A stretch of 64,000 nt of DNA from Proteles cristata cristata (GCA_017311185.1 JAESUZ010003286.1:62001-126000); one strand, 5' to 3'; shown: positions 32,601 through 44,495, numbered from the stretch's first letter. Translations and numbers: made by a program. Notes: generated by a model from the letters alone, not told the origin.

Positions 32601-34744
32601 CCCTTGGGGAAGCCACAGTGGCAGCTCCCTTCTGGGTCTCCTGCTCCTGGACTTACATGTCTCCAGGCTCACTCGCCAGCTGTCCATCCCATTCCTTCTG
32701 CTCCTTCCACAGTGTCCCTAGGGTTCTAGTCCCAATTTAGAGATGCAGAGACTGAGGCTTACTGAGGAGACCCACGTCACAAACTCTTTCCTGATGACTT
32801 TCCCTGGACAAGGGACTCCTCCCACCCCATCTTCCTCCTTCCCTACTCTGACTGTCTCAGAAATAACTGCTCTCTACAGAACACCTGCTGCACATTTGTT
32901 ATCAGTCTCTATGTTCCTCACATAGTTGCTCAACCACACTGTGAGGCCAGTAACATTGCTTATGCATATCCTTTCACAGATGAGGAAACCGAAGTTTACA
33001 GGGTGAATGACTTGCCCAAGGTAATACACACAGAAGGCAGCAAACAAGCTTTGCCCAACTCCCAAGCTGCCATTGCCACTCATGCAGACTCAAATCCCTT
33101 CCTCCTCAGCCCCGGTGCACATTCACTACCACCTGTGCTGATGTCCAGTGTCAGGATGCCACAGTTATGGGACTATTCACCCTCTCACCACCACTAACTA
33201 ATCTTTAATTCAGACCCACAAAGCCAGTCTTCCAGTTCCTGTTGCCAGCTACAGAAATGAGGATAAATGCGGCTGTCAGTGGCTTCCTGCCTCTTTGTTT
33301 TTTAATTTACTTAGAGTGGGGCAGCAGAGATGGCAGGAGAGGAAGCAGATGGCTCAGTGTGACAGATGGGCTCCTATCCAGTGACACAAGGACAAGGTGA
33401 GAGAAAGCGTGATCAGGAGGAAATGCAGGCTCTGTGTGAGAGCATGTGCACACGGGCTCCTGTGCTAGGGCCTCGGGACTCCAGCCAGCTAACCAGGCCC
33501 CTGGGTGCTGGATTGGAAACTCTTGGGACTGGGGCTCTAGTTTGACCAGCCCCACACTTTCACCTGACAGTGAGGACACCAAGGCTCAGAGAGGGACTGC
33601 AGCCTGCCCAGGGTCACCTGGCCAGGCACTCAAAGGACGCCTGACTGCACGAGGTCCAGGCTACACTATGTTGTCAGTGTGGGGGGTGATGTCTGTGGAC
33701 AGGCTCCCTAGGGAATGTCCCACCCCCACCATCCCCACCATACATTTTTGCAGAGTTCTACCTTCATTCAGTCTCAGCTCACCTGTGCTAAAGACTCAAG
33801 GCAGGCTTTCAATGGAGTGTTTCGTGCCTAGAACATCCCAAGGTCTCTAGCACATAAATGGCAGCATCAGGGCTCCAACCCAGCTCTGGAGGTTTGGAGA
33901 GGGCAGCTCCCATTCCACCTCTGCCCCAAGTCCGTGAGAAGGAACATGAGCAGAGGAAAGAGTTGGGACACTGGCGGCAGAGCTCTGGACCCTATGGCGC
34001 CCACCCTGGCTGTGTCACGGAGGGAAAGCAGGTCTGTTTACATGGGAGTGGATGGTTGCATTCAAAGGGGAAAGGAGTGGGCGAGGAAAGGCCCTTTCAT
34101 CTCCAGGCACACTTGAGGGATTCAGGCCAGCACAGGTGTGCTGCAGCAGAACTGGGGAGCAGGGCGGGACCAGGCTGCAGAGCTCAGCACAACAGAGCAA
34201 GAGAATCTGGAGTTCGGAGGGCAATGGGCAGGAGGGAGCGAGGGAGGGGATGGAATGGGGAGAAGAAGCCTAGAGCCTGTGGTGGCAAAGTGCTCAGTTT
34301 TGTTCTTTTCTGGGGAAGGTTTGTTTTGTTTTCATAAAAATTGTAAAATGGGTTGCATTTTATATATCATTCAAGTTTAGGAAAGAAACATTATGAGATA
34401 AAAAGATGATCCAGAACTAGAATGAACTTGGAGGCAAAGGCGGGAAAAAGACCTCCCCTCAGGAGTTACAGAAATCTTGGAGAGCACTGCATTTTTCTCA
34501 GACAGGGATTGGGGATTTACGTCTATTGTAACATTAGAGACTGCATTTGAGATACCGCATTATGAAGGTGATTTTGTAGGAGAGAGACAAAAAGGTGAAG
34601 ATGGGACCTGCCTTCTCCACAAGCACCCTCCTCAAGAGCGGGGAGCATCTGAGGATGAGCACAGGGCAGCCATGTCGGGCTCTTCTCGCCCATAGCACAG
34701 ACACTCCTCAGAGACCACCACCACTCCTGTGTTAGATGTAGGGA
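32601..34744. other. Mostly unassigned DNA with MIR traces
   Basis: Antisense MIR cores are visible at about 32960-33060 ('acagatgaggaaaccgaagtttacagggtgaatgacttgcccaaggtaatacac') and about 33575-33640 ('ccaaggctcagagagggactgcagcctgcccagggtcacc'). The 134- and 159-codon frames at 33446-33850 and 33858-34337 show no domain and are not supported as genes. Confidence 0.4.
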
Positions 34745-34815
34745 AAGGGAGTCAGCGATTAAGTCACTTGCCTGTAACCACCTAGCAAGTGACAGGAGGA
34801 TCCAGGAATCTACCT
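34745..34815 (-). repeat. MIR core fragment, antisense
   Basis: 'aagggagtcagcgattaagtcacttgcctgtaaccacctagcaagtgacaggaggatccagga' is the antisense MIR core ('...gttaagtaacttgcccaaggtcacacagctagtaag'). Confidence 0.7.
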
Positions 34816-34845
34816 CAGGTCTACCCAACTCTAAAAGTCAGTTCC

Positions 34846-35028
34846 CGCATGCGTGGGTGGCTCAGTTGGTGAAGCATCTGACTTCAGCTCAGGTCATGAT
34901 CTCACGGTTCGTGAGTTCGAGCCGTTCCTGAGTTGGAGCCGTGAGCTGGTCTCTTGTGTTGACAGCTCAGAGCCTGGAACCTGCTTCAGATTCTGTGTCT
35001 TCCTCTCTCTCTCTCCGTTCCTCCTCCA

Positions 35029-35064
<36 letters not shown>

Positions 35065-35086
35065 AATGAATAAACATTAAAATAAA
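34846..35086 (+). repeat. Feline SINE with internal duplication
   Basis: Duplications TAAAAGTCAGTTCC (34832-34845) and TAAAAGTCACTTCC (35087-35100) flank it. After the B box a segment is partly repeated ('gtgagttcgagccgttcctgagttggagccgtgag', 34911-34945). It carries a long (CT)n at about 35035-35060. Confidence 0.93.
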
Positions 35087-35100
35087 TAAAAGTCACTTCC

Positions 35101-36785
35101 ACTTGCCCATGCTAAATTTGAAGGGAAGGGAGGGTCTTTCTCCTCCCTGACCATAGCATTCCTTACCTGTCCCCAAGTGAGCCACATGGTATACTTGTCA
35201 TTTCTAAAGACCTTAGGGCTGGGATTCTGGTGGGGAAATACAGAGGCACAGCATCCTTGGGCCAGCAACCAAGATCATGGATGTGTGAGCATTTCATATC
35301 CTGATGGGCTCAGGCTCCCTATGACAGAGAAGCCTAGGAGGGGAGCCATCCTAACAGGCTGAGAGATGAGTGAGAAGATGGGGGGAGGATTCCCTCAAAC
35401 TGTGTGGAATCCTGGAGGATAAGACTTCTGTACCTGTTTACTGAAGGTTCTAAAGCCAGGCTCTGCAATCAGACCAGGAGTGCCCAGAGGTGAACAAAGT
35501 AGGAACCTGATTCCAACCTAAAATCTCTCAGCATCTTGGCAGGAAACACAAACCCACTGAGTGAAGGGACCATTTGCAGAGATGTGAACAGGATAGCGAG
35601 GCACCCAGAGACTAGCCACAGTGGGAGTCATTCCACTTGCAGGTCTGAGAGGGCAAGAGGAAGACATCATGTTCAAAGAGCTTTGTGAGGGCTAAAGCTG
35701 AGGGACTGAGCTGCCTCACTCACTGCAGTCACGGAGGATACAGGCCCTGCCAGAAACACGATGCCAGGGCAGAAGGGGAGCCTGGGAGAAGCACCCTGGC
35801 CTCTCCCTCCTACTGCCCTCCAATCTCCATTGGTGCCTCCCCGGGGCTGAACTTAACCAGATGTCCAAGGGCAAAGGAGACGGTGCAATCCCTGAGGTGC
35901 AGAACGGCACAAAGAACGTCAAAGACTGCAATGGAAGTGAATCACAATGGAGAAGAACCAGCTGGCCCTGGAATGTGACCATCCAATTTCTCCAATAAAC
36001 CCCTCCTGACCAGGGGTTAACATAACCAGTTATTTTTAGGTCACATGTTGGAAATGAGTATTCTACTGTTAGGGACGGGCAGGTGTTCTTCACTGTTTCC
36101 ACCCTTTTATGAAATTATTGACTTTCACCTTGACCCTCATCAGACCCAGGCCACTGTCTCTGACCACCAATGCGAAGATTGAAGTTCAGGCTGGAGGTGA
36201 GGCCATGATCCAGCTCAGGGAAGGTGGCTGAGAGGACTTCTTCCAGAGAGAGCCAGAGAGTCTGCTGTGACATTAGACCTTCTCTTCAGACTGGAACCTT
36301 CCTAAAAGTGTTCCTGGGGATTCAAAGCACACAGCATGAAGAGCCATCTCCATAGATTTTCACTGCACACTGAAAATTACATGAGTCTCCAATTAAACAC
36401 AGACCTTGACCTTCCCCACTGAATTTTCTCCTCTCCCCTGAGTCCTGCTCCAGTCTGGGACTGGCCACTAGAATTCAATATCATTCTTGGGAAAGAAATT
36501 AACTCAGAACCTCTAAGTTGCTGGAATAGGCACATATGGTCCTTAAAGCAATACTCCTAGTGACTGTGAGAGAAAAGAGATGTGCGTGAAGGAGAGACCT
36601 GTTACCCTTCATGAGATAATGCCGCAAAGATTTGTTGGATTTTAATAGATTAGCAAAACCACATTGTTAACATCAGCCAGAGCTGCAATTTTGATATCTC
36701 ACGATTTGCATGTTCTATTTTCCTGGTCAATATATTCCTGACACACTTGCTTTCCCCCAAATCCCCCAAATACTTTACATCCTTC
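35101..36785. other. Unassigned DNA, no gene
   Basis: About 1.7 kb with no exon, RNA gene or identified repeat. Around 36640-36720 there is AT-rich sequence with 'atttgcatgttc' and 'attgttaacatc', possibly a conserved element. Confidence 0.35.
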
Positions 36786-36789
36786 AAGG

Positions 36790-36905
36790 TCTATCTCATC
36801 ATTCATTTATTTATTCAACAGATATTTTTGAAACGTGCTTTTCTCAGAGTATATTGCTAGGCACTGGAGCTGCAACAGTGATGAAGACAGACTTGACCCC
36901 TGTCC
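36790..36905 (-). repeat. L2 3' terminal fragment, antisense
   Basis: 'tcattcatttatttattcaacagatatttttgaaacgtgc...ttgctaggcactggagctgcaacagtgatgaagacagacttgacccctgtccctgg' is the antisense L2 3' end. Confidence 0.82.
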
Positions 36906-36914
36906 CTGGAGGTT

Positions 36915-37110
36915 TTCTTCATTATGCAGTCTCTTCTGTCTTTGACCTCACCCTGAGCACTCGCTCTGATGATCTGATCACATTTGACCTTCAGTGACAA
37001 TCTTTCCTGTGTCTAGTCCTGCACACCGGAACATGAGCTCCTAAAAGCCTGTGCCTTTCTCTATGTTAGCCAGAGTAGCACCAAACACATGAAATTAGAA
37101 TCCAACAACA
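36915..37110 (+). repeat. L2 3' fragment, sense (tentative)
   Basis: 'tgatctgatcacatttgacc', 'catgagctcctaaaagcctgtgcctttctctatgttagccagagtagcaccaaacacatga' follows the L2 order (a 'gagctccttgagggcaggg...agcacagtgcctggcacat'-like block). It lies tail-to-head with the antisense L2 piece. Confidence 0.5.
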
Positions 37111-37119
37111 ATCTTTCAA

Positions 37120-37235
37120 ACAAATGAGGCCAATCACTTAACCTCAGCCTCTTTATCTGTGTAATGGGAGACATTATCACAGGGTTTCCTGAGTCCAGTT
37201 TTTTGAGTCAATGCTTATGAACACACTTTGCAAAC
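37120..37235 (+). repeat. MIR fragment
   Basis: 'aggccaatcacttaacctcagcctctttatctgtgtaatgggagacattatcacagggtttcctgag' is the MIR core and part of the 3' half. Confidence 0.75.
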
Positions 37236-37439
37236 TATACACCTCTAAGCATCAATAGGGAATATGTCTCTGTTTACCGCGATGACCATCCAAAGCAGTT
37301 TACCAAAAAGGAACTTCCTCCAGGTCTTCTGCAGATCAAGGGTTGCCCTGTACTCCTGGGTGATCCTCAGCCAAATGAGAGAGAAAATGCAAGTGCTGAT
37401 GAATCTGCCACCAACCATTCCCCCCTCCCCATGCATCTG

Positions 37440-38190
37440 TCCCTACAGTTAAAAGGCGGGTCAATTACCATAGGCTCATTTATAATCATTACAGTTGTTG
37501 TCTCGAGTTTTCTCTGCTGATTGCCTGGGTTAAGAAGCCCTTAATCAGTGGAAGAGGTGCAGGGGCTTGAGCACCTTTTGTCTCTGAGCCCCAGCCAGTC
37601 CTGCTAGAAGCTGGAGGAAAGGGTATCAGGAATGGGGTGCCAGTGCCTTCTGCCTTCCATATCCAGAGGCTTTATGAAGCCTCAGAGGCTCTTCTGGGCT
37701 GACCTCTGATGGAAGCGCCTGGGAGGTAATCCCATTATGGAAAGGCTCCCCTGGAAAGTTCCATTACACTGATGCATAGTGCCCATATTTCATCGTCACC
37801 AAGGCAGGTTTTCTCACTCTTTTGACACAGAAACAGACAGGTGGAGGCATTTTGATTTGGGCTGCCTAGTTTCTTCCTCAGGGAAGCTGCTTCTTCTGGC
37901 TTGCATGATAATTGAATTTCACGGATGGAATCTTCCACATACTTCTCAATTAGGGCTGTGTACAGGCAGTGAGATTTTTCAGGTGTTGATCTATGATTGT
38001 CACTCTTTTTTTAGCTTTAAATTAATCTTCTTAATTTCTGCCAGCTCTAAATCCGGCTTTGCTAAATAGCATTATTCTGACTTAAATGGTCTAATCTGTT
38101 TGTCGTAAACTGGGTACAGCTGAAAATCATGTATGCAGGAGTCTTCCTCATTAATCACAGCTGACAAGAAGTCAGAAATCAAGAAGCAAA
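37440..38190. promoter_or_regulatory. Candidate conserved non-coding element
   Basis: Repeat-free block with ATTA-type cores and mixed motifs, for example 'gtcaattacc', 'tttataatcattac', 'taaattaatcttcttaatttctg' (about 38018-38040) and 'ctcattaatcacagctgac' (about 38148-38166). It has no codon structure. Regulatory role is inferred from composition only. Confidence 0.35.
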
Positions 38191-38273
38191 ATTGTCTCTG
38201 AAGGCAAAGTGGGGAAGGATCAAAAAAAGCAGCCAACTAGGTGTGGTGGTAGAGCTGGGAATAAGGCCCTTTC

Positions 38274-38503
38274 TGGGCGCGTGCGTGCGTGCGTGCGTGC
38301 ATGCGTGCATGTGTGTGGCTCAGTCGCTTAAGTGTCTGACTTCTGCTCAGGTCATGATCTCATGGTTCGTGAGTTCAAGCCCTGCATCAGCCTCACCGTC
38401 CAGAGCCTGCTTGGGATCCTCTTTCTCTTCGTCTCTTTCTCTCTTCCCCTCCCCAACTCACTTGCACACACTCCCCCTCTTGCAAAATAAATTAATAAAC
38501 TTA
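38274..38503 (+). repeat. Feline SINE with (GTGC)n at its 5' end
   Basis: The SINE head reads GGGCGC and then passes into (GTGC)/(ATGC)n repeats at about 38279-38313 before resuming at 'TGTGTGGCTCAGTCGCTTAAG'. The tetranucleotide has expanded inside the tRNA-like head just upstream of the A box. The rest is a shortened SINE ending 'AAAATAAATTAATAAACTTAAAAG'. Confidence 0.88.
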
Positions 38504-39000
38504 AAAGAAATGAAGGAAGCAGGAGGGGCGGGGGATTAGATCAGAGGTCCTCGGGGATCTTTTCAGCTGTAAGGTTCCCTGAGCCTATATATGACCCCTC
38601 AGAAAATGCCTCAAAAATGACATGTTGGTATTTAAATGCATACTGTTATTGACTCTTAAGAACATTGAGAACCTACAGTCTCAATACTTTACTGCAGCAT
38701 TTTCCAAGATAAGGAAGGCAAGGCGATTTTAGGTAGTAAAGGAACACAGAGTCAGTGACACGGGAAAGCTGTGCCAGCTTTCCAGTCTCCATCCCCCCGA
38801 GCAGCTGCACAAGGACTGTTTGGTGACACACATTTTAAGTGCCTCTCTAACCCTGGCCCCTCTCCCAGGTTAACAAAGAAAGAGCAGCCTCAGGCTTGGC
38901 TCCTTTGTCAGGCAGCATACCCAGTTAAAATCTAGTACGTGGTGATGGTGTGTGTGGTCCCTTTGTTTTTCTCCATATAGGGTAGAGACTGTTTCCTTTT

Positions 39001-39223
39001 TTTTTTTTTTAACATTTTTATTTTTTATTTTTGAGAGAGAGGGAGAGAAAGAGCGTGAGCAGGGGAGGGTCAGAGAGAGAGGGAGACACAGAATCTGAAG
39101 CAGGCTCCAGGCTCTGAGCTAGCTGTCCGCACAGAGCCTGACGCAGGGCTTGAACCCACGAACCGTGAGATCATGATCTGAGCGAAGTCGGACACTTAAC
39201 CGACTGAGCCACCCAGGTGCCTT
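39001..39223 (-). repeat. Feline SINE, antisense
   Basis: Perfect 16-bp duplication GAGACTGTTTCCTTTT at 38985-39000 and 39224-39239. Tail 'TTTTTTTTTTTAACATTTTTATTTTTTATTTTTGAGAGAG', head 'GAGCCACCCAGGTGCC'. Confidence 0.96.
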
Positions 39224-39239
39224 GAGACTGTTTCCTTTT

Positions 39240-40380
39240 AAGACATATTTATTAAAGGAGCTGATGAAAGAATGCTAAGTTAATGCGGAAGCTGTATGGT
39301 TATGGCAAAATTAAAAGTGGCATGTAAATGTTCAGTTCGCAGGCTCTGGAGAATTATTTAGTGCTTCAGTAGATGGCATGCATTATTCAGGCACGGGAGA
39401 GATATATGTGTAACACCTTGAGGTCCTTACCCGCCTCTCAACCCCTTTACTCCCATACCTGAGGGTCCAGGCCACCCTTATGCCCCTTGCACGCTGCCCC
39501 CATCTTGTTGCCGCTTATGGGAACCAGCATTCTCATAGTCTTTGGATCCCCACGTTGTTACCACTCTTAGCTGGGTGACCAATGGTCCTGAGGGAGTAGG
39601 CGGACACAGGACTTTGGTTTTAAAACCAGGTCAGTCCCAGGCAAACAGAGACAGATTGGTTCTAATTGGGGGGGCTAGTCCAATCCTGACGCAATGCTAC
39701 CCTTCGTTTTTACTGTGCATGACCTCAGTGGCCACAGGTACAGGTGAATCAACCCCCACCCCAGCAGACTGGCACACTTCCAAATTCTAATCTCCTTTAG
39801 CACAGCCTGCAGTCTTTTATAGCCTTCCCCCACTCTGTGGCAAGAGCTATTTCACACTTCCTCTGCCCTCCCCAACACCCCTCCTCCACACAGCACCCTC
39901 TCTCCCCAAAGAAAAGTTTGTTCCACTGAGAGCCTGGAGAGCTGCAGGCAATGATGATGAAGTTGCCCCCTCTCTGGTGGACCACTCCCCACTGTACCTG
40001 CCTGTATGCATCGCTTCCCCTCCCTCTGGCCTTCTTTCCTCCTTGCTCTCTCCCTTATCTGCAGTCACTCCCACCCTACACGCACCTTCCCATAGGTTTA
40101 GTAACACTGGCCCCTCAGAACCCTTGAACCCCCTGACTTGGAGCGGTTGCCCTGTTCTCACCCAGATAGCTCCTAGGAGCTGTCTCCACTTCCTTTTCTC
40201 AGCTCCCCTAGGCACTCACTCCTCCATCCCTGCACTATGGCTTCTGCCTCCTCTAAAGCAGCTCTCCCCACATCTCTGTTAGCCCACTGATTGCCAAATC
40301 CAGTGGATACTCAGTGTCCTTTGTTTTGATTGTTTTACAGATATCAGCTCATTTGAACAAAATTATATATGTGTTCTTAA
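39240..40380. other. Unassigned DNA, no gene
   Basis: The first 180 bp (39240-39420) is AT-rich and repeat-free ('attaaaggagctgatgaaagaatgctaagttaatgcgg') and may be conserved. The 101- and 122-codon overlapping frames at 39847-40282 are chance frames on opposite strands. Confidence 0.35.
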
Positions 40381-40389
40381 AGTAAAATA

Positions 40390-40540
40390 AAATGATATAT
40401 CAACCTACTAAGCTAGGTATTCTATTATCCCCATTTTAAGCTTGAGGAAACCAAGGAACAGAGAGGTTAAGTAAATTGCCCAAGGTAACACAGCTGTATA
40501 TGATAGAGTAGATGGTTCAGAAGTCTGTGTTCTTCACACT
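40390..40540 (-). repeat. MIR fragment, antisense
   Basis: 'ctaggtattctattatccccattttaagcttgaggaaaccaaggaacagagaggttaagtaaattgcccaaggtaacacagctgtat' is an excellent antisense MIR core. Confidence 0.85.
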
Positions 40541-40594
40541 CCCCTCTGGTACCTCTCTGCTGCTCTCAACTCTGATATCCATTCCCTTCCTCCT

Positions 40595-40680
40595 AATCTT
40601 TTTTTTCCCAGTCCCTGGGTTAGGACCCGATACCCAAAGTGTACTCAACAAATGTTTGTGGCTAAACTAACTGAATTTCT
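40595..40680 (+). repeat. L2 3' terminal fragment (tentative)
   Basis: 'cagtccctgggttaggacccgatacccaaagtgtactcaacaaatgtttgtggct' fits the L2 terminus ('gcctggcacatagtaggtgctcaataaatgtttgttg'), diverged. Confidence 0.5.
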
Positions 40681-40799
40681 GTGGCACGCTCAGTCAATGT
40701 AGGGGAAGATCAAACAGCAGCCACCACTGTGATGGATGGCATGCCGATGCCCACAAGACTCTTAAGACAGTGATGAGAAATAATAACAATAACAGCCCC

Positions 40800-40965
40800 A
40801 AGGGTGGCCACCATTTGTTGAATTCTAATATGCACCAAGAACTGTACTAGTTTCTCTTGTTATCCCACTGAGTCTTCAAAACAACCCTCTGAGTTATTAT
40901 TCTTAACTTCACTTTACAGATCAGGAAACCAAAGTTCAGAGAGTTAGTTAGTCAACTGAAGAAGA
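40800..40965 (-). repeat. MIR, antisense
   Basis: 'catttgttgaattctaatatgcaccaagaactgtactag', 'tcttcaaaacaaccctctgagttattattcttaacttcactttacagatcaggaaaccaaagttcagagag' spans most of an antisense MIR. Confidence 0.83.
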
Positions 40966-41237
40966 GCACAAAGGTGTTCCTGAAAGGGCAGTGTCTGCAA
41001 AGGCTCAGGGTCAAAGGAACATGTACCATCAGGGAACTTCGGACAGACTGGGCTGGCTAGAGGTCAAAGAATGAAATGGGGAGTCCTCAAGAGAACTGAC
41101 GACAGGAGTCTCACAGGCCACAGGAAGGAATTTCAACATCACTGGGGCTATGGGACCCAGTGCATCAGAACTGCAAAACTGATCCTAGACTTCCTCACAT
41201 AATCTGAATCAGTAGACTTATGATAGGGGTAAGGAAT

Positions 41238-41238
<1 letters not shown>

Positions 41239-41268
<30 letters not shown>
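41239..41268. repeat. (GT)15 microsatellite
   Basis: Fifteen uninterrupted GT units just left of the antisense L1 3' end. Length polymorphism is likely. Confidence 0.95.
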
Positions 41269-41270
<2 letters not shown>

Positions 41271-41274
41271 ACTT

Positions 41275-44183
41275 TGTTAAAGCTCAAATATACTCAAACA
41301 GATTTATGAAATATAATTGATATAAACTCTACATATTTAAAGTATACAATCTGATAAGGTTTGGTATATGTATATACCCACAAAACCATGACCACAACCA
41401 AGAGAGTGAGCATGTCCATCACCCCACAAAGGCTTCCTCTGTTCTTCATAATCTCTCCCTCCCACCCCCATCCTCACTGATCTATTATTATAGATCAGCT
41501 TACATTTTCTAGTAGAATTTTATAAATAGAATCATATTACATATACTCTTTTTTATGGTCTGGCTTCTTTCACTTATTTTAAGATTCATTTTGAGATAGA
41601 CATGTAGTTTGTATCAGTAATCTTTTTATTATAGAATAGTTTTCCATTGTGTGGATATACAATATTTTGTTTGTCTATTTACCTGTTAATGGGCAAACAA
41701 TGCTGCTATGAACATTTGTGTGCCAGTCTTATAATGGGCATATGCCTTCATTTGTCTTGGGTAAGTACCTAGGAGTAGGATGGCTGGATCATATGATATA
41801 CCTTTTAAAGAAATGCCAAATTATTTGCCAAAATAGTAGTACCATTTTATATTCAAGCCAGCAGGTATTATATTCAATAGCAACTAGTGGTATATCTTAC
41901 TGTGGTTTTTAATTTGCATTTCTCTGATAACTAATGATGATGAACATCTTTTTATGTTCATATTTGCCATCCTTATTCCTTCTTGGATGAAGTATGTGTT
42001 CAACTCTTCTCAATTTTTACATTGGATTCTTTATTTTCCTATTGTTGAATTTTGAGAGTTCTCTATTTGTGCATACAAGCCCTCTACCAAATGTATGAAT
42101 TGCAAATACTTTTCCTTAGTCTGTTACTTATCTTTCTGTTCTCTTAATAATGTCTTTTGAAGAGGTTTTAACTTGATTAAGCCCAATTTATCAAATTTGC
42201 TTTTGTGAATTGTGCTTTTGGTGATATATCTAAGAAACCTTTGCATAATCCAAGGACACAAAGATTTTCTCTTATGCTTCTTTGTAAAGAAGTTATAGTT
42301 TTCAGGTTTACATTTATGTCTATGATCCAATTGAGTTCATTTTCAGTTTTTTTGTTTTTTCTTTCTTCCCTTCTTCCTTTCTTCACATTTTTATTTTTCT
42401 ACCCCTTCCTATAAAGTTATCTTTTCTCCAGTGCATTGTCTTTGCACTTTCATAAATCATAATTTCTTCATATATGTGTGGGTATATTTCTGGGCTCTAT
42501 TCTCTTTGTCCCTATGCCAGAAATTAAGGTTTTTATTACTTTATCTTGGATTACTATATTTTGTTACTTTGTCTTGCAATCAGTGTAAATCCTTTAATTT
42601 TTTTCTTTTTAAAAATTGTTTTGACTTGTCTAGACTCTGTACATTTTAGTATGAATATCAGAATCAACATATCAATTTCTACCACAAAGCCCTATTGGGA
42701 ATTTGATTGAGATTGTGTTGCATCTATAGATCAATCTGGCAAGCACTGACATCTTAACAGTGTTGATTCTTACTTCATTTTTTTAAGGTTTTCTTTAATT
42801 TCCCTCAGCACTACTTTACAGTTTTAGGGTATTGGTCTCTCATAACTTTCCTCACATTTATCCGCAAGTATTTTATATTTTTTGATACTATAATAAGAGG
42901 TAATTTTAAAATTTATGTTTCTGTTTGTTGTTAGTATGTGAAATATATTGAGTTTTTATAAATTGATCTTGTATCCTGCAACTTTGTAAAACTTATTTAT
43001 TCTGGTAGTTTTTTTGTAGATTCTATTAGATTCTCTATGTAGATGATCACGTTGAGTGTGAACAAAAACAATTTTACTTTTTACTTACTAATATGGGTGT
43101 CTCATTTATTTTTCTTGCCTGATTACACTGGCTAAGACCTCCAGTACAGTATTGAATAGAATTGAATGGCAACAAGTGTTTTGTTCTTGATCTTAGTGGG
43201 AAAGCACTTAGTCTTTCATAATTAAGTATGATACTAGTTTTCAAGATTTTGTAGATATCCTTAATCGGGATGAGTAATTTCCTTTCATTACTAGTTTGCT
43301 GACAGTTTATATCAGGAATGAATGTTGAATTTTATCAAATATGTTTTCTATTTAATTGAAATGATCATGTTTGTTTCTCTTTTAATTTGTTAATATAGTG
43401 AATCACATTAATTGATTTTTGAATGTTAAGCCAATCCTGCATTTCTGGACAAAGCCCACCAGTCGTGATCCATTGTTGAACTCAATGTGTGCTCATAAGG
43501 ACTTATTAAACTGTAGTTCTCTTTTTTTGTAATGCTTTTGTCTGCTTTGGATATCAGGGTAATGCTGGCCTCCTAGAATGAATTAGGAAATATTCCCTTC
43601 CCTGTCCCCTACTTCTTAAAACTTTTTGGAGGAATTTGTGTTGAACTGATATGATGTCTTACTTAAATCTTTTATAGAATTAATCAGTATGGGAAGGCTT
43701 ACATATTATGTATAAAGAAATTGAATTTGTAACTTACAAATTTATAAAAACTTACAAATTTGTAAGTTACAAATTCAATTTCTTTAACAAAGAGTTATTC
43801 AGGTTATTCAAGTTAACTCTTTCTCCTTGAGTAAGCTTTGGTAATTTGTGTCCTTCAAAAGACTTGTCCGATTCATCTAAGTTGTTGGATTTATGGGCAT
43901 AAGGTTGTTCATAATGTTCCCTTTATTATACATTTATTATCTGGAGAATCTATAATGATACTACTTCTGTTATTCCCAATATTGAAACTGTGTCTTCTCT
44001 CTTTTATCCCTGGTCAGCCTAACTAAAGGCTTATCATTCTTACTGATCTTCTTTTAAAAAGCAGCTTTTGGTTTTATTGATTATCTCTACTGTTCTATAT
44101 TCTATTTCATTCATCATCATCTTGATCTTTATTATCTCCTTTCTTCAGTTAGGTTTCATTTGCTTCCCCCTTTCTACATTCTT
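41275..44183 (-). mobile_element. Ancient L1, antisense: 3' UTR and ORF2 3' portion
   Basis: Antisense landmarks run in order: 'cagatttatgaaatataattgatataaactctacatatttaaag' (3' UTR), 'aatgctgctatgaacatttgtgtgccag...gtaagtacctaggagtaggatggctggatc', 'ttaatttgcatttctctgataactaatgatgatgaacatc', then ORF2-derived 'atcaatttctaccacaaagccctattgggaatttgattgag', 'gccaatcctgcatttctggac' and 'gcagcttttggttttattgatt'. Reading frames are destroyed by stops and indels. It carries the perfect inverted repeat at 43713-43786. Confidence 0.9.
43713..43786. repeat. Perfect 31-bp inverted repeat, 12-bp spacer
   Basis: 43713-43743 and 43756-43786 are exact reverse complements over 31 bp. A 20-bp perfect palindrome, AACTTACAAATTTGTAAGTT, lies at 43749-43768. 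The right arm fits the expected antisense L1 ORF2 sequence, while the left arm replaces what should be there, so the left arm is a secondary inverted copy. Confidence 0.95.
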
Positions 44184-44406
44184 CTGTTTTTTAATTTTTT
44201 TTAATGTTTATTTTTGAGAGACAAAGAGAGACAGAGCATGAGTGGGGGAGGGGCAGAGAGAGAGAGGGAAACATAGAATCTGAAACAGGCTCCAGGTTCT
44301 GAGCTATCAGCACAGAGCCCGATGCGGGGCTCAAACTCACAAACCACGAGATCATGACCTGAGCCGAAGCTGGACGCTTAACCGATGGAGCCACTCAGGC
44401 GTCCCA
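44184..44406 (-). repeat. Feline SINE, antisense, within old L1
   Basis: Ten-base duplications CTACATTCTT at 44174-44183 and 44407-44416. Head 'GGAGCCACTCAGGCGTCCC'. It interrupts the ancient L1 between ORF2-derived segments. Confidence 0.94.
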
Positions 44407-44481
44407 CTACATTCTTAAGATAAGAGTTGATGTCATTAATTTGGGACTTTTCAGTTTTCTAATATAGTCATTTAGTACTAT
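44407..44481 (-). mobile_element. Ancient L1 segment, antisense
   Basis: 'ttcagttttctaatatagtcatttagtactata' is ORF2-derived antisense L1 and joins directly to 45560 once the young insertion is removed. Confidence 0.75.
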
Positions 44482-44495
44482 AAATTTCCCCATAA

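Noticed and set aside
33446..34337. Adjacent 134- and 159-codon frames
   Set aside because: GC-rich stretch where long frames arise by chance. Several frames on both strands overlap, and no homology is recognised.
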